From positions 1 to 64,000 of the forward strand of contig CAMIYC010000011.1 in NCBI GenBank assembly GCA_946402905.1: DNA of 64,000 bases, read 5' to 3'. Position numbers and translations under genes: made by a program. How positions within the stretch are numbered: position 1 is the first letter of the stretch; each line of letters starts with the position of its first letter. Positions 17,410 through 24,679 of the stretch are shown here, in pieces. The notes under the pieces were generated by a model. The model saw only the letters and a program-made list of their open reading frames with translations, was not told where the DNA came from and searched no databases. The DNA is from an uncultured Prevotellaceae bacterium. Lineage in GTDB: Bacteria; Bacteroidota; Bacteroidia; Bacteroidales; Bacteroidaceae.

Positions 17410-18798
17410 ATGAAGAAACTCAGTATATGGATCCTGGCCTCAGGCGCACTGCTGGTGAGCAGTTGCGGCGTCTACCAGAAATATGAGCGTCCTGAGGTCA
17501 ATACCACAGGGCTGATACGAGACAATGTCTCGCTCACCGATACACTTGTGGCAAGCGCAGACTCTCTCACCTTCGGATGCCTGCCCTGGCGCACCGTGTT
17601 TACCGACCCGCAGCTCCAGACACTCATACAGCAGGCCCTCGACAATAATGTCGACATGCTCAATGCGGCCCTCAATGTGAAAATGGCTGAGCAGCAGCTC
17701 AAGATGGCACGGCTCGCATTCCTGCCGCAGTTCACCTTCGCACCATCGGGCACCATTGCCTCATGGGACGGCAATCCAGCCACGAAAACCTACCAGCTGC
17801 CAATCTCAGCCAGCTGGAATGTAGACCTCTTCGGCAACCTGCTCTCGCAGAAGCGCAGCGCCCAAGTGGCACTCCTCGCCACCAAGGATTATCAGGTGGT
17901 GGTGCAGACCAACATCGTGGCTGCCGTGGCCAATATGTACTATACGCTGCTCATGCTCGACAGACAGCTCGAGATACTCGGCGATATGACTACGCTGACC
18001 AAGGACACCTGGGACATGATGAAACTGCAGATGGATCTTGGACGTGCCCGTTCCACGAGCGTGCAGAGCGCCGAGGCCAATTACTACTCGGTGCAGACGC
18101 AGACGGTGGATATGAAGCGACAGATAAGGGAAGTCGAGAATTCGCTCTCGCTGCTCCTGGGACAAGCTGCACACGCCATACCGCGCGGTAAGCTTGAAAA
18201 CCAGAGCCTGCCCGCAAAATTCAGCACGGGCGTCGGCATACAGCTGCTCGCCAACCGCGCTGACGTCCATGCCGCGGAGATGCAGCTCGCACAGTGCTAC
18301 TACAACGTAGAGACCGCACGCAGCAGGTTCTATCCCAGTCTTACGATCTCACCGACGGGTACCTTTACCAACAGCGCCGGAGGCGTTGAGGTCAATCCCG
18401 GCAAATGGCTCCTCTCTGCCGTGGGAAGTCTCGTGCAGCCTATTTTTATGAAGGGGCAGCTCACTGCCGGACTCAGGGTGGCTGAGGCACAGCAGCAGCA
18501 AGCTTTCAACACCTGGCAGAACACCGTGCTCAAAGCCGGCAGCGAGGTGAGCGACGCTCTGGTGCAGTACAACTCCTCCGAGGAGAAAGCCCGGCTGGAG
18601 GCCAAACGCCTCGAGGTGCTTGAGAAGAATGTGGAGCATACCAAGATGCTCTTCAAAAACTCTGGCAGCAGCTACCTGGAGGTGATCTCCGCACAGCAGT
18701 CGCTGCTCAATTCGCAGCTGTCTAAAATCTCCGACGAGTTCAATAAGATGCAGGCCGTGGTCAGCCTCTACAACGCACTCGGCGGCGGAGGTAAGTAA
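17410..18798 (+). CDS. RND efflux outer-membrane channel (OprM/NodT family) lipoprotein
   Basis: The 462-residue TolC-like channel completes the tripartite pump. It has a lipoprotein signal (LLVSSC, Cys18) and two repeats of the outer-membrane-efflux domain: the first around LIQQALDNNVDMLNAALNV...PISASWNVDLFGNL, the second around LANRADVHAAEMQLAQCYYNVETARSRFYP and LEVISAQQSLLNSQL. An in-frame ATG at 17329 lies inside the pump gene and encodes no signal peptide, so the start at 17410, four bases after the pump stop codon, is used. lpxA follows after 41 bases. Confidence 0.94.
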   Translation: MKKLSIWILASGALLVSSCGVYQKYERPEVNTTGLIRDNVSLTDTLVASADSLTFGCLPWRTVFTDPQLQTLIQQALDNNVDMLNAALNVKMAEQQLKMARLAFLPQFTFAPSGTIASWDGNPATKTYQLPISASWNVDLFGNLLSQKRSAQVALLATKDYQVVVQTNIVAAVANMYYTLLMLDRQLEILGDMTTLTKDTWDMMKLQMDLGRARSTSVQSAEANYYSVQTQTVDMKRQIREVENSLSLLLGQAAHAIPRGKLENQSLPAKFSTGVGIQLLANRADVHAAEMQLAQCYYNVETARSRFYPSLTISPTGTFTNSAGGVEVNPGKWLLSAVGSLVQPIFMKGQLTAGLRVAEAQQQQAFNTWQNTVLKAGSEVSDALVQYNSSEEKARLEAKRLEVLEKNVEHTKMLFKNSGSSYLEVISAQQSLLNSQLSKISDEFNKMQAVVSLYNALGGGGK

Positions 18799-18830
18799 TT
18801 CATAATTCACCATTCACCATTCATAATTTA
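18799..18830. repeat. Short repeated spacer before lpxA
   Basis: The 41-base gap after the channel gene is made of two TTCATAATT units flanking CACCATTCACCA, an imperfect repeat. It may be a slippage remnant; no promoter box is visible in it. Confidence 0.45.
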
Positions 18831-18839
18831 TTGAGTATT

Positions 18840-19622
18840 ATGGCAAGTGATATCAGTCCAAGAGCGGAAATAGACCCCAGGGCCAAAATCGGCGACAATT
18901 GCAAGATATTCCCCTTCGCATATATTGAGGGCGATGTCGTCATCGGCGACAATTGCATCATCTTCCCGTTTACAAGCATCCTCAACGGATCGCGCATCGG
19001 AAAGGATAACAAGATACACCAGGGAGCCGTCATCGCTGCCCTGCCGCAGGACTTCGAGTTCAAGGGAGAGAAGAGCGAGTGTGTCATCGGCAACAATAAC
19101 ATCATCCGCGAGAATGTAGTCATCAACAGGGCCACACACCAGGGGTGTCAGACCGTCATCGGCGACAACAACTTCCTTATGGAGGGCGCACATATCTCTC
19201 ACGACACCAAGGTGGGCAACCACTGTGTCTTCGGATACGGCACCAAAATCGCGGGCGACTGCGAGATAGGCAACGGGGTCATCTTCTCATCAAGTGTCAT
19301 CGGGAATGCGGGCACGCGTGTGGGAGACGGCAGCATGATACAGGCCGGCACCACATTCTCCAAAGACGTGCCGCCGTATATCATCGCCGGGGGGACACCG
19401 GTCAAGTATGGTGGTGTCAACACCACTATGCTCACTCTCAAAGGCATAAGCGAAAAGGTGCAGAAACACATCGCTAATGCCTACAGGCTCATCTTCCATG
19501 GGCAGACCAGCGTCTTCGACGCAGTCTTGCAGGTCAAGGAGCAGGCGCCCGACAGCGTCGAGATACGTACACTCGTCGATTTCATTGAGAATACCAAGCG
19601 CGGTATTATCTCCAAACTTTAA
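18840..19622 (+). CDS. lpxA: UDP-N-acetylglucosamine O-acyltransferase
   Basis: LpxA moves a 3-hydroxyacyl chain from acyl carrier protein to UDP-GlcNAc, the first step of lipid A synthesis in the cytoplasm. The 260-residue protein has a left-handed beta-helix of hexapeptide repeats (IDPRAKIGDNCKI, VVIGDNCI, VIGNNNIIRENVVI, VGNHCVFGYGTKIAGDCEIG) and the catalytic His in GAHISHDTKVG (His121). The C-terminal helical domain (LTLKGISEKVQKHIANAYRLIF) identifies LpxA over LpxD. ATG at 18840 is preferred to TTG at 18831. A strong terminator follows. It stands apart from other lipid A genes, next to the RND operon. Confidence 0.94.
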   Translation: MASDISPRAEIDPRAKIGDNCKIFPFAYIEGDVVIGDNCIIFPFTSILNGSRIGKDNKIHQGAVIAALPQDFEFKGEKSECVIGNNNIIRENVVINRATHQGCQTVIGDNNFLMEGAHISHDTKVGNHCVFGYGTKIAGDCEIGNGVIFSSSVIGNAGTRVGDGSMIQAGTTFSKDVPPYIIAGGTPVKYGGVNTTMLTLKGISEKVQKHIANAYRLIFHGQTSVFDAVLQVKEQAPDSVEIRTLVDFIENTKRGIISKL

Positions 19623-19626
19623 CAGC

Positions 19627-19654
19627 AAGTCCGGCGTCTCGCCGGACTTTTTTT
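19627..19654 (+). terminator. Rho-independent terminator after lpxA
   Basis: AAGTCCGGCG / CGCCGGACTT form a perfect 10-base-pair stem (19627-19649) with loop TCT, followed by a run of seven T residues. Confidence 0.92.
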
Positions 19655-19774
19655 GTATCCTTGACGTCAATGAAGAGGACTGCACTTCTGACGATGGATG
19701 GAACAACCATGACAATTAGTAGGCAAAAATCAAAAAATAAAAGAAAATCGGCACAAAAATTCATAGATTTTATG

Positions 19775-19782
19775 TAATTTTG
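19775..19782 (+). promoter_or_regulatory. -7 promoter box of carB
   Basis: TAATTTTG matches TAnnTTTG exactly and is 39 bases before the carB start at 19822. The -33 region is AT-rich without a clear TTTG. Confidence 0.5.
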
Positions 19783-19821
19783 CCGCTTGAATGACAAACA
19801 AACAATAATTACTGAGTGAAC

Positions 19822-22800
19822 ATGAAGAAAAAAATCAGCAAGGTGCTCGTGCTTGGCAGCGGAGCATTGAAAATCGGACAGGCAGGAGAGTTTGACTATT
19901 CCGGGTCGCAAGCCCTCAAGGCTTTGCGTGAGGAGGGAATCGCAAGCGTACTCGTCAATCCCAATATCGCTACGATACAGACCTCGGAGGGTATCGCCGA
20001 TAAAGTTTATTTCCAGCCCGTCACACCCTGGTTTGTCACCGAAATTATCAAAAAGGAAAGGCCTGACGGCATACTCTTGGCGTTCGGAGGGCAGACCGCA
20101 CTTAATTGCGGCACGGAGCTCTACCTCAACGGCACGCTCAAAGAGTATGGGGTAGAGGTGCTCGGCACATCCGTAGAGGCCATCATGAATACTGAAGACC
20201 GCGACCTCTTCGTCAGAAAACTGGGGGAGGTCAGTCTCAAGGTGCCTGTCAGCCATGCCGTCGAGAATATGGACGACGCACTCAAGGCTGCGCGCAGCAT
20301 CGGCTTCCCCATCATGATACGATCGGCATACGCCCTCGGCGGACTCGGGTCGGGCATCTGCCCCGACGAGGCCACTTTCGTCGAACTGGCCGAGAGTGCC
20401 TTTACATTCGCTCCGCAGATCCTCGTCGAGGAGAGCCTCAAAGGATGGAAGGAGATCGAGTTTGAGGTCATACGCGATGCCAACGACCGCTGTTTCACCG
20501 TGGCATCTATGGAAAATTTCGACCCCCTCGGCATTCATACCGGCGAAAGCATCGTTGTGGCGCCCACTTGTTCGCTCACCGATGAGCAGGTGGCCATGCT
20601 TCAGGAGCTTTCCATCAAGTGTGTCAAGCATCTCAATATCGTGGGTGAGTGCAACATACAGTTCGCATTCAATGCCAAGACCAACGACTATCGCATCATC
20701 GAGATCAACGCACGCCTGTCGCGCTCGTCGGCCCTCGCCAGCAAGGCCACTGGATATCCACTCGCCTTTGTGGCTGCCAAGATAGCGCTTGGCTATACGC
20801 TCGATCAGATCGGAGAGATGGGCACACCCAACTCAGCCTATGTGGCACCACAGCTCGACTATATGATCTGCAAGATACCACGTTGGGATCTCACCAAGTT
20901 TGCCGGTGTCTCCCGCAAGATAGGTAGCTCGATGAAGTCGGTGGGAGAGATTATGTCTATCGGACGTAGTTTTGAGGAGATGATACAGAAAGGACTGCGT
21001 ATGATAGGGCAGGGCATGCACGGCTTCGTGGGCAATGACCATACGCGCTTCGACAACCTCGACGACGCGCTGGCCAATCCTACCGACCTGCGCATCTTCG
21101 CCATCGCACAGGCCCTGGAGGAGGGATATACCGTGGAGAGGATAGAGGAACTCACTAAGATCGACTCGTGGTTTATCTCGCGTCTCAAGCGCATCGTAGA
21201 CCTCAAGCATCAGCTCATGACCTACGACCGCCTTGAGGATATACCCGATGAATTCCTCATAGAGGTCAAGGCTGCGGGATTCTCCGACTTCCAGATTGCC
21301 CGCTTCGTGCTCAAACCTTCGGATACTAATATGTACAAGGAGAACCTCAGCGTGCGTGACTATCGCAAGTCGCGTGGCATCGTGCCCGAGGTGAAGCGCA
21401 TCAACACCGTGGCCAGCGAGCATCCCGAACTCACCAATTACCTTTACTTCACATACCATTATGTGAAGTCGCCGTCGAGCTACGGATTCCACGACATCAG
21501 CTTCTACAAAAACGAGAAGAGCGTGGTGGTGCTCGGCAGCGGTGCCTATCGCATCGGCTCGTCGGTGGAGTTTGACTGGTGCTCGGTCAATGCCATCAAC
21601 ACGGCGCGCAAACTGGGCTACAAGAGCATCATGATCAACTACAACCCGGAGACAGTGTCGACCGACTACGACATGTGTGACAGACTCTATTTCGATGAGC
21701 TGTCACTCGAGCGTGTGCTCGACGTCATCGACCTGGAGCAGCCACGCGGAGTCATCGTGTCGGTGGGTGGACAGATACCCAACAACCTGGCCATGAAGCT
21801 ATACAGGCAGGGCGTACCCGTGCTCGGCACGTCGCCAGTGGACATCGACCGGGCTGAAAACCGCGACAAATTCTCGGCCATGCTCGATAAGCTGGGCGTA
21901 GACCAGCCGGCATGGCGGGCACTGACTTCGCTCGACGACATCAAGGCGTTTGTCGACGAGGTGGGATTCCCTGTGCTCGTGCGTCCCAGCTACGTGCTTT
22001 CGGGTGCGGCCATGAATGTCTGCTACGACAATGAAGAGTTGGAGCGCTTCCTCGCCATGGCTACCGAGGTGTCGAAGGAGTATCCCGTCGTCGTGTCCAA
22101 GTTTATGCAGGACACCAAGGAGATTGAGTTTGATGCCGTGGCCGACAAGGGTGAGATCGTAGAATATGCCATCAGCGAGCACATCGAGTATGCCGGCGTA
22201 CACTCCGGCGATGCCACCATGGTGTTCCCCGCTCAGCATATCTACTTCTCCACCATCCGCCAGATCAAGAAAATCTCGCGCAAGATAGCCAAAGAGCTGA
22301 ATATCAGCGGGCCGTTCAATATCCAGTATCTGGCCAAGAACCGTGAGGTGAAGGTCATAGAGTGCAACCTCCGGGCCAGCCGCTCATTCCCCTTTGTCAG
22401 CAAGATATTGAAGACCAACTTCATCGAGACCGCCACGCGCATCATGCTTGACGTGCCTTACACCACACCCGAGAAGAGCGAGTTCGACATCGACCGCATC
22501 GGTGTCAAGGCATCGCAGTTCTCCTTCGCACGTCTGCAGAATGCCGACCCAGTGCTGGGAGTTGACATGAGCAGCACCGGTGAGGTGGGTTGTCTTGGCG
22601 ACGACCTCAATGAGGCATTGCTCAATGCGCTTATCGCCACGGGCTATCGCTTGCCTAAGAAGAGCGTGCTCATCTCTTCCGGCGATGCCAAGGGGAAGGT
22701 CGACCTCCTGGAGCCGGCGCGTGAGATGGTGCGCAATGGATATGAGATTTACGGCACACCGGGCACCGCCCGCTTCTTCTGTGATAATGGAGTGCCGGCT

Positions 22801-23064
22801 CAGGCTGTGGTGTGGCCCGACGAGGAAGGTCCCAACAACGTGATGGACCTCATCTCGTCGCACAAGATCGAGTTGATCATCAATGTGCCCAAAAACCATA
22901 CCAAGCGTGAGCTGACCAATGGCTACCGCATTCGTCGTGCTGCCATTGACCACAACATACCCCTCATGACCAACGTGCGACTGGCCAAGGCCTTCATACA
23001 GGCTTTCTGTGCCATGAGCATGGAAGACATCCAGATCAAGAGCTGGCAGGAATACAATTCGTAA
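19822..23064 (+). CDS. carB: Carbamoyl-phosphate synthase large subunit
   Basis: CarB makes carbamoyl phosphate from bicarbonate, ATP and ammonia for arginine and pyrimidine synthesis. The 1080-residue protein is full length with the duplicated synthetase halves: KVLVLGSGALKIGQAGEFDYSG / VVVLGSGAYRIGSSVEFDW, GGQTALNCG / VSVGGQIPNNLA, and two ATP-grasp regions (IMIRSAYALGGLGSG; VLVRPSYVLSGAAM). The oligomerisation region lies between, and an allosteric MGS-like domain at the C-terminus (EIYGTPGTARFF...LMTNVRLAKAF). ATG at 19822 is taken over GTG at 19816. carA, the glutaminase subunit, is not next to it in this window. Its 3' end runs into a 28-base tandem repeat. Confidence 0.97.
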   Translation: MKKKISKVLVLGSGALKIGQAGEFDYSGSQALKALREEGIASVLVNPNIATIQTSEGIADKVYFQPVTPWFVTEIIKKERPDGILLAFGGQTALNCGTELYLNGTLKEYGVEVLGTSVEAIMNTEDRDLFVRKLGEVSLKVPVSHAVENMDDALKAARSIGFPIMIRSAYALGGLGSGICPDEATFVELAESAFTFAPQILVEESLKGWKEIEFEVIRDANDRCFTVASMENFDPLGIHTGESIVVAPTCSLTDEQVAMLQELSIKCVKHLNIVGECNIQFAFNAKTNDYRIIEINARLSRSSALASKATGYPLAFVAAKIALGYTLDQIGEMGTPNSAYVAPQLDYMICKIPRWDLTKFAGVSRKIGSSMKSVGEIMSIGRSFEEMIQKGLRMIGQGMHGFVGNDHTRFDNLDDALANPTDLRIFAIAQALEEGYTVERIEELTKIDSWFISRLKRIVDLKHQLMTYDRLEDIPDEFLIEVKAAGFSDFQIARFVLKPSDTNMYKENLSVRDYRKSRGIVPEVKRINTVASEHPELTNYLYFTYHYVKSPSSYGFHDISFYKNEKSVVVLGSGAYRIGSSVEFDWCSVNAINTARKLGYKSIMINYNPETVSTDYDMCDRLYFDELSLERVLDVIDLEQPRGVIVSVGGQIPNNLAMKLYRQGVPVLGTSPVDIDRAENRDKFSAMLDKLGVDQPAWRALTSLDDIKAFVDEVGFPVLVRPSYVLSGAAMNVCYDNEELERFLAMATEVSKEYPVVVSKFMQDTKEIEFDAVADKGEIVEYAISEHIEYAGVHSGDATMVFPAQHIYFSTIRQIKKISRKIAKELNISGPFNIQYLAKNREVKVIECNLRASRSFPFVSKILKTNFIETATRIMLDVPYTTPEKSEFDIDRIGVKASQFSFARLQNADPVLGVDMSSTGEVGCLGDDLNEALLNALIATGYRLPKKSVLISSGDAKGKVDLLEPAREMVRNGYEIYGTPGTARFFCDNGVPAQAVVWPDEEGPNNVMDLISSHKIELIINVPKNHTKRELTNGYRIRRAAIDHNIPLMTNVRLAKAFIQAFCAMSMEDIQIKSWQEYNS

Positions 23065-23167
23065 TTCTCTGTTTCCAGTACACCGTTTAGAGATTTCTGT
23101 TTCCAGTACACCGTTTAGAGATTTCTGTTTCCGGTTCACGGTTTAGAGATTTCTGTTTCCGGTTCTT
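23065..23167. repeat. 28-base tandem repeat directly after carB
   Basis: About three and a half units of 28 bases follow the carB stop, each starting TTTCTGTTTCC and ending GTTTAGAGA. The first two units share AGTACACC, the third has GGTTCACG, and the last is partial. Copies are adjacent without spacers, so it is not a CRISPR array. Confidence 0.9.
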
Positions 23168-23203
23168 AGGTATAAGTCAATAATAGATATACTCATCTTT
23201 CAC

Positions 23204-23243
23204 GCCCCACCAGGCTTCCTTCCTTTAGGATGCCTGGTGGGGC
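23204..23243 (+). terminator. Hairpin, probable carB terminator
   Basis: GCCCCACCAGGC (23204-23215) pairs perfectly with GCCTGGTGGGGC (23232-23243) around a 16-base pyrimidine-rich loop. The downstream stretch is T-rich but has no long T run. Confidence 0.6.
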
Positions 23244-23259
23244 TTCTCATTCTGCGGCT

Positions 23260-23367
23260 CCCCCTCTAAGTTAGAGGGGCCAGGGGGAGTGTGTCATCTT
23301 TACAACCTCCATTTGCAGTTGTAGCCAATTCCCCCTCTAAGTTAGAGGGGGCCAGGGGGAGTGTGTC
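23260..23367. repeat. Two copies of a 36-37 base direct repeat
   Basis: Copies at 23260-23295 and 23331-23367 both begin CCCCCTCTAAGTTAGAGGGG and end CCAGGGGGAGTGTGTC; the second has one extra G. Each copy is itself palindromic at its start (CCCCTCTAA/TTAGAGGGG). A small mobile or REP-like palindromic element is likely. Confidence 0.8.
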
Positions 23368-23409
23368 GCTCAAGGAGACGTCCCATTGCGGCGTCTCTAC
23401 TTCGCCTGA

Positions 23410-23470
23410 TAATGACATAAGCAGGTATTTGATGAAAGTCCTTCACATCAAACACCTGCCCATGTCATTA
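23410..23470. repeat. 25-base inverted repeat
   Basis: TAATGACATAAGCAGG...GATG (23410-23434) is inverted as CATCAAACACCTGCC...TTA (23446-23470) with three mismatches and an 11-base loop. It could fold as a long hairpin on either strand. It is not linked to a T run, so a MITE-like or regulatory element fits better than a terminator. Confidence 0.7.
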
Positions 23471-23570
23471 CTTGCATAAATTTAAGGAGGAATTCTCTAA
23501 TAAGTCAACTTTCGACGTAGAAGAAGAAACCATTCCCGACGTGGAAGGCAGTACGCTTTGGGACGAATAA
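23436..23570 (+). pseudogene. Possible 3' remnant of a lost gene
   Basis: A 44-codon open stretch after a TGA and ending in TAA at 23570 has no start codon of its own. Its last ~20 residues (STFDVEEETIPDVEGSTLWD) are acidic and protein-like, unlike the repeat-derived surroundings. It may be the tail of a deleted gene. I do not recognise the family. Confidence 0.25.
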
Positions 23571-23806
23571 AATGAACCATAATTGTATAAAATCCCTTTT
23601 AATTTTTTAACAGATCTCTATTGGAAGTCGGGGCGGTGTGAATCGCCCCGACTTTTTCGCTTGATGAGAGCCAGGTTTCAGCCCGCTCAGTGCTGTGATG
23701 CGACAGCTACGACACGTTTTCTCCATTTTGTCGCAAAAGTGGTGGTCGTGTCGCAATCATCGGTGCGAAAAAATTCACAAACCGTTCATCCCATTCTTTT
23801 TTTTAT

Positions 23807-23814
23807 TACTTTTG
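23807..23814 (+). promoter_or_regulatory. -7 promoter box for the barrel-like protein
   Basis: TACTTTTG matches TAnnTTTG, followed by a purine-rich leader to the start at 23876. No clear -33 box. Confidence 0.5.
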
Positions 23815-23875
23815 CAATGTCAAAGAGACAGACACCAGACAAAAATCAAATAAAAAATCTATAAAACTTAGAAAG

Positions 23876-24559
23876 ATGAAGACAATGAAAAAAATCATGA
23901 TCGCCGCTTTGTTCGTTTGCGGCTTCGGAGTGAATGCACAGGCACAGGATTATTACGAGACAAAGCATGACGTGGCTATCACGGTAGGTACGGGTACTAC
24001 TTCACAAATTTTCAACGGTCTCTCCGATTTTTCCAGTGTCATGGGTTCGATGATGATCACTGGCATCCTCTCGGGAGGAGAACTTATAGGTTACACCTCC
24101 TACGACATCAAGATGGAGACACCTACTATCACTGCAGAATATTTCTATCATATTAACAAGGTCGTGAGCTTGGGCGGTATCGTGGGATTCAATGCAAGAA
24201 TCGACGATATGTATGGAAACATCCGTTATGGCAACGATACCGAGAAAAAAGAAAAAATCGGTGAAGGCAAAAGAATCAATCTCACCATTTTGCCCGCCGC
24301 AAAGTTTGACTGGCTCCGGAAGAAACATTTCGGCCTTTACTCCAAAGTAGCAGCCGGCATCACGCTCAACATCGATAAGCAGACTGTGGATGGAGGTGAT
24401 GGCAAGGAGCATGAGGTGGCAAAAGACACCGAGACTTTCTTCAACTTCCAGGCCTCGGTCCTCGGTGTGGAGGCTGGCTCGCAGAGAGTACGCGGATTTG
24501 CAGAGCTGGGCTTTGGTGAGCAGGGTATTATCTTGGCTGGTATCCGCTGCAAGTTCTGA
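23876..24559 (+). CDS. Small outer-membrane beta-barrel-like protein
   Basis: The 227-residue product has a signal peptide ending in VNAQAQ (about residue 24), then alternating amphipathic strands with aromatic girdles (KHDVAITVGTG, TITAEYFYHI, GLYSKVAAGITLNI). It ends in ILAGIRCKF, a terminal Phe typical of barrels recognised by the Bam machinery. The size suggests an 8-strand barrel similar to OmpW/OprF-like porin domains. A second ATG at 23885 is an equally possible start. Located between carB spacer repeats and a perfect terminator palindrome, it appears monocistronic. Function is not known. Confidence 0.72.
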   Translation: MKTMKKIMIAALFVCGFGVNAQAQDYYETKHDVAITVGTGTTSQIFNGLSDFSSVMGSMMITGILSGGELIGYTSYDIKMETPTITAEYFYHINKVVSLGGIVGFNARIDDMYGNIRYGNDTEKKEKIGEGKRINLTILPAAKFDWLRKKHFGLYSKVAAGITLNIDKQTVDGGDGKEHEVAKDTETFFNFQASVLGVEAGSQRVRGFAELGFGEQGIILAGIRCKF

Positions 24560-24614
24560 TATCAACCATTGATTGTCACGACAGCCAGGATTCTTGATTG
24601 GGTGACAACAAATC

Positions 24615-24649
24615 ATCACGGGGGCAGGTTTAAAACCTGCCCCCGTGAT
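24615..24649. terminator. Perfect bidirectional hairpin terminator
   Basis: ATCACGGGGGCAGGTTT and its exact inverse form a 17-base-pair stem around a single A. It lies between convergent genes ending at 24559 (plus) and 24680 (minus), so it probably serves both, although the T runs are short. Confidence 0.8.
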
Positions 24650-24679
24650 TTTGGTACGTCCGATTTTGGCCTACGTGTG

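Larger units (their letters stand above)
23065..23875. other. Gene-free repeat-rich spacer after carB
   Basis: No gene is supported in these 811 bases. They hold, in order, a 28-base tandem repeat, a terminator-like hairpin, two copies of a G/C-rich direct repeat, a 25-base inverted repeat, an open reading remnant ending at 23570, a cluster of TGCGACA / TGTCGCA heptamers near 23698-23755, and a promoter box before the next gene. Confidence 0.7.

Noticed and set aside
19606..20631. Long minus-strand frame opposite carB
   Set aside because: It lies antisense to highly conserved CarB sequence; residue composition is that of a shadow frame.
23065..23167. Possible CRISPR array after carB
   Set aside because: Units of 28 bases are directly joined with no spacers, and no cas genes are visible.
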